In this document: positions 50,130 to 64,000 of the stretch, one piece after another | How the letters are laid out: every line of letters begins with the position of its first letter | Numbering within the stretch: position 1 is the stretch's first letter | DNA from: Varroa destructor | Lineage: Eukaryota; Arthropoda; Arachnida; Mesostigmata; Varroidae | Assembly (NCBI RefSeq): GCF_002443255.2 | Contig: NW_019211456.1 | Location: 27,277,341 to 27,341,340, forward strand | DNA: 64,000 bases | Reading direction: 5' to 3' | The notes under the pieces: generated by a model | What the model saw: the letters and a program-made list of their open reading frames with translations, nothing else | Database searches by the model: none | Told to the model about the DNA's origin: nothing | Program-made: the position numbers and the translations under genes

Positions 50130-53100
50130 TGATGGACAATTTATTGGTAGTAAGCGTTGTTGTTTCATAGTAAGGTTGTTGTTCGTTTTTGTAATGATGC
50201 TTTTGTGTTTTTTCAAGTTGTTTACTGTTCATAAGCTGTTTGTAAGGAATGATCGATCATGTTTATACATTACAGTTTGTCGCTGTCGTTGTTGTCGTTG
50301 TTGTTGGTGTTGCTATTGTTGTTATTGTGAACAATTTTTGTCTTCTTTTGCTGACTTTTGATTCTTCATCGTCTATCATTTTTTAGTTTTTCTTGTATTT
50401 TTTTGCTGTATGGTGTCTTTTCTTTCTTTATCTAGAATGACTTACGACGCTGGCCCAGAGGCAGGGGTCCCTCTTAGGCGACCCTATTCAGTTTCCATAT
50501 CCCTTTATCACCAGTTTTTGATGTCTTTGGCAAAGCTGCTCTACCGTGTCCAAATAGAAGTGCTATTTTCATTTTTAACATTGCCTCGCTTTTACGTTTT
50601 TTGGCCGAATCCTTTATCATTAGAGTATTCATTATGCTAGGTAATACTTTGTCAGCTAGCCATCTATCTAGCATTTTCTAAATTAAGCCCACTGTCACGC
50701 TTATTAGTGTTCACTGTGTGGCTTGCTTAGGTAATCGTTACCGTTTCTTTATTAGCACTGTACAAGATTTACTTGAACATAAATCCACAGACAATTTTTA
50801 TGTTACTGTTCATTCATAAATAATTGCAAAGGAGAGAGATTTGGCTTAACAGTCGCCCATCGATGTGAATCAAGCACTAACGGGTTGGTATTAAGTTATT
50901 TCTGAAGAGCTTCCGGAGCACAGGTGTCTTCTAGGTCGCGTATAGGTATAGAATTATATTTTCAGCAGTCATTCTTCCGTTAAATATTGAAGCATCAATA
51001 GTTCTGTTAAAATGATCTTCCCTCGGCTGAAAAAATTAAATGAAAATAACGACGCACCGTAAAGGGCCATTTGTTCACAGCTCCAAAACAAAAATCCGAA
51101 AATAAACTTTAAACTTATATTAAATCCCTATTTTTCGTCACCCTTACCCACTTCCTTCGCGCCGCAACGCCATCTTCCCTAGATTGCTCTGTATTGTTTA
51201 TCCAGCTAGAAGCAGAATCACCTAAAGAGGTCCGAAAACGTTACTGCGTATATATTATGTATTAATAAATGTTTATATACCTATCTATTAAACAACGATA
51301 AACATATACATATAAGTAAATGAACAGAATAGAGTGAGCTGGCAATTTACACGTTTCGTTCATGCAGTTCTTGTTGTTTTTGTCATATCACTCCTACTGG
51401 CTACTAATGTTGTGACAAGTGACATAGCCAATTTGAGCTAGCGTAATCACGTATATCACGGGTGACACTGGAATTTTGCTCGTATACAGGTTGAGTTCTT
51501 CGTATTTGTTGTCGGCTGCCTAGGGTTCCCCTGCCAGATGATGTTGCCTTCCTCTTCGACACGTTGTCGTCGCAGAACACTGGCGAGTTTTGCATTAATC
51601 GGTCTTGACAGTTATTCCTAACATCATTTCTCCTATCATCAGCACTCTCGTACTTATCTTCTAAATGACGCTAGCCATAGTCATACAAAAAGAAGAAGTT
51701 CCATTAGAGATGTACTCATAATAAAGGTTGTAGCGGTGCAGTACTTCTCCTAGTAGTAGCGGTATGGTATTGACTACTTGGCAAGAAAGCATTGTATTAT
51801 GACGATGATCATCATCACCACCATCATCCGCGCTCAAGTCTGTTTTGTTTTTTCGTCTGCTTTGATTTCAACTACGACGTTGCGCGCCATCTTTTTAAGC
51901 TGTTGCTGTTGCTGCTGCTCATTCAGCAGACGTTGCTGTTGTCATTGTTGCTGCTGCAGGTTGATGTCTGTTCATGCGTGTTGCCGGTATCGACATGTTA
52001 TAGTATTATTATTATTAGAGTTGGTACTGTAGTAGTAGTAGTAGTTCATCTTTCCATTTCGTTCATCTTTATTTCTTCATTGTTCTTTATTTCTGTTTGT
52101 AATCGGGTGGTATTGCGCAAGGAGACCCCGCTTAGAGAAGGAACGAACCCTGAAGACCAATCAACAATTATACGGCCATTCAGGCATCAGACGTCCAACT
52201 CATTACGGGGACAGGCACGCAGGAGAACAAAACATAGATTAGGCTAATTGAGTCAGAATCAGGCAGTAGAGAGTGACTTGACTGTGCACAGTGACAGAGA
52301 GATTTCATTTATTTCAAATATTCAAATATATTTTGTCATTGTTGTATGTTTATAGTATGTAGCATGTATAATAACACGCGGTAACCGCATATCGAAACTG
52401 TAATAATAATAACAATAATAACAGTCATGATACGATAGTAGTAAAGCCAAATGGGATGGAATGATTAGACTCGGTGTAACGACGCTGTCATTGTCAGAAT
52501 TATAATAATAATGTATAAATTGCTCGCACGCATACGCAATGGGGGCGACATTAATTACTCTTCCTGACTTCGGTTTCTGTTTGCTTTTTCGTCATATTCA
52601 ACCACTGTTATTAATCACAATCGCTTAACTACACGACACCTGTTTTTCTCATACTACAATATTTACCAACATTGTTGTCATTCGTAAACGCTATGCTGTC
52701 GTAGTACTAGTATAGTATGAAACGGGAAATCCATGTTTCACGATGAGTTCCATATTGTTGCACTATTTTGCAAGAAGAGCTGTAGGCCGAAAATTGGCCG
52801 GCTTCAAGTGGAATGAAAAGAAGATGGCCATTGATTTCCATCTCCTTGTCGGTTTTTTGCCTATCTATCATCGATTATTTATCTAACAAATGTCGAGATA
52901 TCTTCTTCGCGGAATTGTATCGTTTAGTGGTTTTGTTTATTTGTGTTGAAAGTATGATTCAGCGTTTTGTGTTTACTTTCCTATATGAACTTTTTTCGTT
53001 AACGACGAATCATCGCGAGCACACATGATCGTACTGCGCCCGTCCACGTACGCGCAACAACAATTTTCAGCCGACTGCAATTTTCATCATTTTTCTCCTA

Positions 53101-54948
53101 ACTTACAAAAAAAAAATGTGACAGATGTTGGATTATCGCTGTTACAGGCAACAACAAGGATTTATTTTATCATTATCACTATGGGGTTTTTGGTTTTCGT
53201 CATTTGCCATTTCAGCATTGCTATTGTATAGGGGTTTTACCTCTTGCTGTTGTTTTGATGACATTGGCGTCATAATTATTATTACTATCATATTATAATT
53301 GTTATTGCAATCATCATTTTGAGAAAAATTTGGTCTCTTGTTCATAATTATGACAATGTACTGTAGTGATAATATCATTAATTAGCATCACCTTATCATA
53401 ATCGGAACCTACATCCTCTAATCGTCCGCTTTTTTCTTTCCGTATGTCAACTCCTCTTCACCCTCGTGACTTTGGTGCTCACTTGCCTCCTTTTACTGCT
53501 TCTTCCGTTGCTTTTTCGCTATTCATTAAATCAGCTATAATAACAATCATAATTGACTCCTACGATGGTTATAGTAAATATTAATGGATGATTTATACGA
53601 GACGGATTTTTCCCAACTTCGTTGGTGTTTGTTGTTGTTGTTGTTAGTTTGCTGTTTTTGCGATTCCGCTTCTGGAGCGAGCCACTCTCCAGCCCGTTTT
53701 GTTGTTGTTGTAGTAAAGGCGACAAATAAGACGTAAATTATTTAATCACAATAAACGACGTCTTCAATTTTAAAGAATCTATTCCGTCGATTATACACCA
53801 GCTGACCAACCCTTGCAATGTCCTGCTTTGTTTTTTTGCTTCAGTCAACGATCATCATTTTTTGTGATTTGTATCCGCTTCCCCTCGTATTTTTTGCATT
53901 CGTTTTTTCGAATTTCTTTTCCGCCTTGCCCTCTTTTCCTGGGGGTCATATCAGTAGCATTATCGCAATCATATCTCTGTGGTAATAGTCTGTTTTGATT
54001 GTTTTTGCTGTTATCGTTGCCATTGTTACTGTTTTCTGTGTATGTATCTGTGTGTATGCGCGTGCACCTGTGTATGTGTGTGTAAGTGTATGTGAAGCAT
54101 CTGTGTTAAATTTGGATTGATGAAAAATGATGACTTGTTTGTTAAACTAGATAGAGTTGACACCGTTTGACATTAGTATTGTTTGTGTTTCTGGGCGAGG
54201 ATGTAGCTTCCATTTCATTTTACCATCTTCAACAGCCGACATTCGTCATCTTCATCACCTTGATACCTTTTGCTCGTCACTATCCCGTTTACTTGCGCAC
54301 TTTCTATCTGTCTGAATTCTCCTGTTTCAGTTCACTTCATTTTCTTGTTGCCACCTCTTCTCCTTCCGCTTGCCCCTCGTCTTAATGAATACATTGCCTT
54401 TTGCCTCGTGTTTTCTTTCGGCCGCTTCAGTTTTCTGTGGACTCTTATCGTTTGCCACTCCCCATGTCGACTGCTACTTGATTTCTTCTTAGCTTTTATT
54501 CAGATTTTTAATAGCTTTGTTTGTGTTGTTTGTTTCTCTTTTGGACAACATAATCATATTTCTATAATTATAATTATTATTATCATTATTGAGTGTTAGC
54601 ATTTGCAGCAGCAGCAGTAGCAGCACTGTGTACCGCTGCCATCCAACTTCCGCTGCACCATGTTCAGTTTACCCTCATTGTGTGCAATCTCCGTGTGTTT
54701 GTTGCGGATTGTTGCTGTCGTTTTTCATGTTGTTGTCTGTAACTATCGAATATGAATGAGTACCCAACGGTTAGCCAGTTCAACTCGGCTTTTCTTCAAC
54801 TTGCCCGTTCGTCTGCTCAGTCTGTCTGTCTGTCTTTCTGTCCTCTAGTCGTATGTATTATCATTAGCATATCATCGTGTTTAACGTTCTCGCTTTCGCA
54901 CTCTAGGTTTCTTTGTTGGGCTGCTTTTCCCGCGCAATAGTGAGCCCT
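50130..54948 (-). other. Probable long 3' UTR of calmodulin
   Basis: From the calmodulin stop downward the plus strand is T-rich with many GTT, CTT and ATT runs, so the minus-strand transcript is A-rich, the same style as the presumed 3' UTR of the ZMYM-like gene. The lowest candidate AATAAA on the minus strand lies at 50145-50140, close to where the bias ends. Other candidates occur near 50740, 52070 and 52305, so the true end could be much nearer the stop. Open frames here are byproducts of triplet repeats. Part of the stretch (about 52.1-52.8 kb) shows less bias. Confidence 0.4.
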
Positions 54949-54977
54949 TCATTTTGATGTCATCATCGTGACGAACT
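54949..54977 (-). CDS. Cam: Calmodulin, terminal coding exon (29 nt)
   Basis: On the minus strand, after the acceptor TTTACAG, the sequence AG-TTC-GTC-ACG-ATG-ATG-ACA-TCA-AAA-TGA completes a Glu codon and reads FVTMMTSK, then stop. That is the exact animal calmodulin C terminus. The two leading bases fit the single G left at the end of the exon at 58137-58013, so both exons splice in frame across a 3.0-kb intron. The exon is too short to appear in ordinary open-frame scans. Confidence 0.93.
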
Positions 54978-58217
<3,240 letters not shown>

Positions 58218-58354
58218 TTATATGAACAAGTTGGTGCTGTACCTATTTATCGCGTGGCCCTTTTGACTTTAATTCTTTTCCAAAACTTAATGATAACAGT
58301 AAAGCAGGCTAAGTTATTATTATATAGCCATTACGCATAGGTGTTCATATATCA

Positions 58355-58401
58355 CAAAGGGTTTATTAATTATTACCCAAAGGGTTTATTAATTATTACC
58401 T
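58355..58401. repeat. Two-copy tandem repeat, period 23 bp
   Basis: AAAGGGTTTATTAATTATTA followed by CC occurs twice in direct succession, at 58356 and 58379. Confidence 0.95.
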
Positions 58402-60308
58402 ATGTAAGTGATTAGGACAAAGATGTGAAATAAACTGCCAAAAGAGGAATCACCTTTAGAGCCTGCGCCTAGCTAACACAAACAAAATCGTATTAAGACG
58501 ATATATAGTAAAAGCTGAAAAGAAGACGTTTCCCGATTCATTGGCAAAGTAATGTTTTTCGCAGTGATAACCAAAAACAGTTAAAAGCTCTGGCAGAGCT
58601 GTAGCTTGCTTTCATCAAGCAGATCATCAATTTTCCGTTACTGTCGTCATAGGATGTTAATCTTAATAGTAATACTCTAAAATTAAGCGGAACGTACGAA
58701 CTTTTGGTAAAAGGCTCCGTACGAACAACTATTCCAGCAACTATACGTTAAGCTCCAGATTATTGTCGGGAACAGCGGGAGCTCCTGAAGCCAAAGCCCC
58801 TTACAGGAACGGCAGCTGAACCGAGCAGACATATTATAACAGAAATATTATTTTACAATGTTCAACTGAACATTTTGTTACTGAACTGGCGTGACCACCG
58901 CATCACCCCTTATCTCAACAGCACTCAGAGCCAAATTGCGTAAAAATATTAGTTTTAATAGAAAATTGAAGTTCATCAGTTGCGGTCAAAAGGAACCGAG
59001 GCGAAAAGGGTGAAACAAGCATTCTGCGCATGTTCGGCAGACGGAAGACTTGCGCACTATGGCAAGCTATAGCCTGGCCACATCAATGCTCAGATGTGGC
59101 TTCTATTACTATCTTCGACCGCAACATCGGCTTTGTCTTTGGATGTAGGGACAACACTGAAACCGGGCTATGTCCAGTGCCACTCTTTCAACTTTTCTAT
59201 TATTTGCTGGTTGTATACGTATTTCGTGGATCAACCCGTTCTTCGCCGTTGGGCGAATCAGATCAGTTTTTATGTCGGTCCTTGGCGGTCCCTGTCGCGC
59301 CTATAACCTGAAGTCCTCTGCTCCAAGTTCCTTGGTCTTTAGGTTAATTGAGAAGGTAGACTATGCATTTTCTGTGTGACCGAATCGTGTACCCTTGCAT
59401 GTACGAGTATCATAAACAAATGATGGTTCTACCTACGTCTACTGCTTAAGTAATCTCATCGTTCGGCCTTCAAAAGCCACGGGTGTCAATAACTCTCTTA
59501 CGGACCCCGCCTGCAACGGTGGCTGCGACGTTGTATCTTCTGTCGAAAATTCGCTTGCGCACCATTAGATCACCCCAATAGATCAGATTGGTGTTCCCGG
59601 CAACATCACTCACGCCGACAGGCACTATATCTGACTCATCACATCGTTTCTATCGTTTAACTATAGATTAGCATCTCATTCTGAAAGCGAATCGTCACAT
59701 CGATCTCGAACCGGAAGAATGAAAGCAGTGAGCGAAACAAACATCTTCTCATCCCTTTATTGGACAAGCACAAAATGTTACATCCGTAAGAAGCTCGCCA
59801 TTGCGGAGTCGCCACGATTTTTTTAATAATAATAATGATTAATGACAACATTATTAATGCTAATCTTCCCTTGCTACTTGTGTTTGAATTAATGAATTTA
59901 TATAGTTTGTAAGCGTTGTTTTGGTGCGTCTGATCAACACCAGCGATGACGCCGGTTCTAAGCATACAGTCTCCTCTTCCATTCGAGTCGAATCTACTTA
60001 AAGCAATCGCAAAATAAAATGTGAAATAAAGAAGATTTTATAGTGTATTTTTATCGTTAGGAAATGCAAGTCCGCATATTGTAAATATAATTGTAGGAGG
60101 TTTAATTTAAAAAATTAAAGCTAAATTTTAAATGCTCCGGTCCATTGTAAATGGAGACATTCGATCAGAATAATAGAAAATGTTTAATTTTTATATGAAG
60201 TATCACGCTGGTATCAGTGGCTTTCATCGGAGCAAACACTGAGAATGCCTGCTCAGTCCACAAACGGAAAAAAATATTTGTTTAACCTTCGCCCTCCTAA
60301 ATATTTAT

Positions 60309-60353
60309 CCTAGATATTTGGTTATGATATCCTCCTAGATATTTGGTTATGAT
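60309..60353. repeat. Two-copy tandem repeat, period 25 bp
   Basis: CCTAGATATTTGGTTATGAT occurs at 60309 and again at 60334. Confidence 0.95.
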
Positions 60354-63300
60354 TTCACCTACACTACGGAGTTCAATTACGGCAATCACCTCACCTTATC
60401 GGCCGGAATAGAATCGGACGGGAAACAGTTTTCAATAATAATTATATTGTACACAAATCATTAACCGAAGAGATTCACCCTATTTAGAATATATGTAGCG
60501 CCTAAATACTAATGTTAAAATCTTACTAGTTACAAATTAGTAGTATCTGCATTTAAGACCGCATTATCATCATCATTATTCTTTTGTCCTTCAGCGCTTC
60601 AGAACGGTTTGCCAAATGTTTGCGGTCATACTATCGGTAGTTGAATGGGCATAGAACAACGAGTTGTTTGACTGCATACGCATTTGATAACGGAAGTTAG
60701 CTAAAAAAAGTGCCCGGGTCATAACACGAGTTACGCCTATAAACGTGCCAAAATAACAACTGAGCAGTTTAGACACACAAGCCGCCAATTCCGTTCAAGA
60801 TATAGGTGCCACAGCACTGATAAGGCCTCAACAGCAGCAGCAATCGTATTTGACTGCCCTAGAGGCAGATCGAGCTATGCGGTGGCAAATGAGAAGCTAT
60901 TGAAACAATGTCACATTATTGTTCAAAAGATCACTGGAAAACAAAAAAAGAACCCAAAAATGACAACTAACATTAGTTGGTGTTACTAGCATGACTGCTG
61001 GTGCAAATACGCATTACTGCAGATCAAAATAGGTGCAGTTAGTGCCAGCCGATATGTGTAGCTTATGTCGTTCCCACCTCAATCGTAAATCCTGGAAAAC
61101 ACCAATTGGAGATTTCTCGTTTCTATTTTTTAACCTTGCCAAATACAACTGTAGCACTTTACATGTACAGCTAATAATTGTATGTATCACTAATTCTTAT
61201 TCAGTCAGTGTAGTGATAATGGAACATGTCTGTTATAGAAATAATTTCAAGAGGTAGGCCAGACACATACGTAGAGGACAAAATCAAAATTAGAAACTAT
61301 AATAATGTTACGTATAGGGTCGCCTTCGTTCAGACTGATCGTTAACGAGGAGATTAAAAATGAACAAGTAGTGGTCTCCGCGAAGCTAAGTCCAGTTCGG
61401 GGCTAAGCTCCATACTCGGCCTATATGAAACAGCCCTTGTCCTAATGCTGCCCGTGCGTAATAGGACTATTTAAATTTTCTTGAAAAATAGACCAATACT
61501 ACGCACAAAATAAAAGCAAAATAAGTAAAGTTCCAAGATTTACACTTGAATGTACTAATATGGTGGATTTCCCGTAACGGAATATATCTGCAACAAGACG
61601 AAACATTTTCATAGAAATTGTTCTTCTGTATTTAAAGCACTACTAAAATATTCTTTTTTGCAAATTGTTTTAAAAAATATAAAATAGAATAATTTCAGTC
61701 CGTGACCACCGAGCACGGTACCTTCCGGCTCGTATCACTTTCCGCGATACCTTAGATTGATCAGTTATACTTTCAATCAGCCATGGCTTCGCTGTAGTAT
61801 TTTTCAAAGATTTTTTAAGCAAGGAAAACGCATTTATACCTGTGCATCCATCTATCGCGCTAATCGTACTCATGGAAATATACCATAAATCATTTCTGCC
61901 CCCTCTGCGTCAACTGATACACAGGATAATAATAGTATTAGGTATTTATAGCAATAATCCACAACACAACAACAAATCCCCTTTTATTTTGTCCGATCTG
62001 ATGCACGCGATCCTCTGATACGAGCTCTAGCCACCACCGCAATTGGAGGCGGAACAAAAAGACGAAATTACGATAGCAATCATCTCCAATGATCATCTTC
62101 GACGTCTACACTAACCTAACCTGTAGTCTACATCTCCGCGGCTATTCCTTAGACCTTCACACGGTAAGGAAAACATACTAATCTACACATGATGCAGGAT
62201 GTGCTAATACCACCGTACATACGTATAGCATATAGGCTAATGCGTTTAACAGTACTTTCAACGTAAACAGGCCCGTTCCAGGCTCTTCATACTCCTTTCT
62301 TCGTCATCCATATAAGTTGGCAAGACGTATCAGGACAACCTGGCGTCATCTTTATTTGCTTGAGGCTTAGCTACTACCCAGCTGTTCTCAAACAACTTGC
62401 TTTTAACATCTATTCATTGTTTTAAGTACACTTCCGTAGCTCATAAGTGAATATTACTACTACTGCTGCTATAAGGACGATACGACGTTTACAACGCTGA
62501 AGAGCCGGCGAGAGCAAGCAGTGGCCTGAGTTCTGCATAGGCCGCTATTTGTTGCAAAATATGCAAGGTCGCGCTGCAACTGATGCCGCCTTTATCACCG
62601 CCTCGGCCGACCTATTTCGACGTCACCGCTAAGGACCTAAGGGTCGCAGCTATTCAATTCATATAAATCGATCGTTATCAGTCGCAAAGGCGCCTTCCGC
62701 GCCAAACAGGCAACCAGAAATGAACAACAAGCCTCATATGAACAATGGGTGGTAATCTCCATATCAACTCGTCGGACTGGAAAGATACGATGACAACGAT
62801 ATAGTAACGAAGAACTAGCAGTGTCTATGACAGCGACACTATCAGGCTTAGCAGCAGGACCGATAAGGGCCAGCTTTATGCTCTTCTAAACAATGATAGT
62901 AATTTATGACATTAAAATGTATCATCTTATTTGCATTTGACGATAGCAGTAACGCGAAAGTAGCAGTGGATTCACGGCAACAGCCGCAGCAACATTAGCC
63001 ACCGCCGCGGGAACGGTTGAGCAACGCAATCAAGCACCAATCCACAGAACATATCCCGCGTCGAGAATAATATCGACGATTAGCGTTGCCACAACGTCAA
63101 TGACAGAATAGTAGCATGACAACAACGCCTTCACAGTCAACCGCAGTGGATCCACAACAAAAGGACGAGCCGATGAATGAAGTCCAGCTGCTAACTGGGT
63201 TTACTAGCTAGAACGGTGCTAGCATTGGAAAAGAAAGAGACAACTTGCTTTTCTTTTCAACGAACAATGAGTCTCGCACTATAAAAAATGGGTTGCCTGC

Positions 63301-63425
63301 TACCACGATTGATTAACACAATCATGACGTTGAAGGTCATCAGTGACATTATCATCACAGCCACAACCTTCTAAAATATGAATGGTTATAACTAGATTTC
63401 CTTTCCTCTCTCTTTGATAGAGAAA

Positions 63426-63428
<3 letters not shown>

Positions 63429-63484
<56 letters not shown>
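63429..63484. repeat. (TA)n microsatellite
   Basis: About 56 bases of uninterrupted alternating AT, the longest such run in the window. Confidence 0.97.
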
Positions 63485-63487
<3 letters not shown>

Positions 63488-64000
63488 AGCGAGAAAATAA
63501 GCAGGAGAAGCATCGCACCATAGGACTTAATTGCCACCTTCCTCTAACCAAGTCGCATTACAAACCAAGGCAAACTCACACACGGTAGTTTTTCCGACTA
63601 CCCACATATAAAGATAGTACGATGTCGATATCCGGAAAATATTTTAGGAAAATGCGGCAATATTAGATATTTAAACGGAATCTGGGTTTCTTCTTGGATC
63701 ATGACAACGACCGTGAATCCGTTGAGTCGACGCAAAGCGTTATATCCAATGAATGCCGCTATCTACCTAATAGCGTCTAAGTCATGCAATCCGTCCTATC
63801 GATCCCAACTTAAGCGGTCTATGCGCCCTAGCCGTATGGCCTTTTGTTTTACTTCGTTTAGCCAGTTTTGTTGACCAGCTCGCCGGTAGCGTGCTTTGGA
63901 TTTCAGCTTAGAAGCAGATGTGAGAGTAAAAAGAGAAGTGACCACTGCCCCGACCGCCGTGTTAACGCTTCTGCTGTATGTCGTACTACTTTAGAAATAG

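Noticed and set aside
50176..52247. Cys-, Leu- and His-rich small open frames on the plus strand
   Set aside because: They are translations of GTT, TGC and ATC triplet runs in the A-rich antisense of the presumed calmodulin 3' UTR, with no start context or homology.
63300..63551. Minus-strand frames with repeated Tyr-Ile
   Set aside because: They are produced by the (TA)n microsatellite.

Overview
The window is eukaryotic nuclear DNA: spliced genes with GT-AG introns, long AT-rich non-coding stretches, microsatellites and decayed transposons. The three protein-coding genes I can support (a MYM zinc-finger protein of the ZMYM/Woc type, Golgi alpha-mannosidase II and calmodulin) are bilaterian. 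Gene structure and sequence style suggest an arthropod, possibly an acarine, but nothing seen here fixes the species.

Layout. 0.7-6.3 kb, plus strand: a complete seven-exon gene for a 1,130-residue chromatin-type protein with nine MYM/TRASH-like fingers, Gln/Ala tracts and a ZMYM-type C-terminal domain. An A-rich, probable long 3' UTR runs to about 9.64 kb. 9.65-19.2 kb has no gene but holds one dead Tc1-like transposon (about 16.1-17.4 kb). 19.66-22.89 kb, minus strand: the nearly complete lumenal part of Golgi alpha-mannosidase II in one long exon; the short first coding exon was not found. 22.9-35.4 kb shows no gene. 35.4-40.3 kb holds a tandem duplication next to a complex repeat of the order A - B - inverted A - B. 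40.3-41.3 kb is GC-richer and carries a compound trinucleotide repeat. 41.3-50 kb is non-coding, with an 80-bp tandem duplication and a second copy of the same Tc1-like element (47.7-49.1 kb). 50.1-58.1 kb, minus strand: the last two coding exons of calmodulin, with a probable long 3' UTR; the rest of the gene lies beyond the right edge, so 58.1-64 kb is calmodulin intron as far as I can tell.

The three genes are functionally unrelated: transcription/chromatin, N-glycan processing and calcium signalling. I found no operon-like or defence-like system. The most unusual structures are the A-B-inverted A-B repeat and the pair of Tc1-like elements that share a stop codon at the same conserved position.
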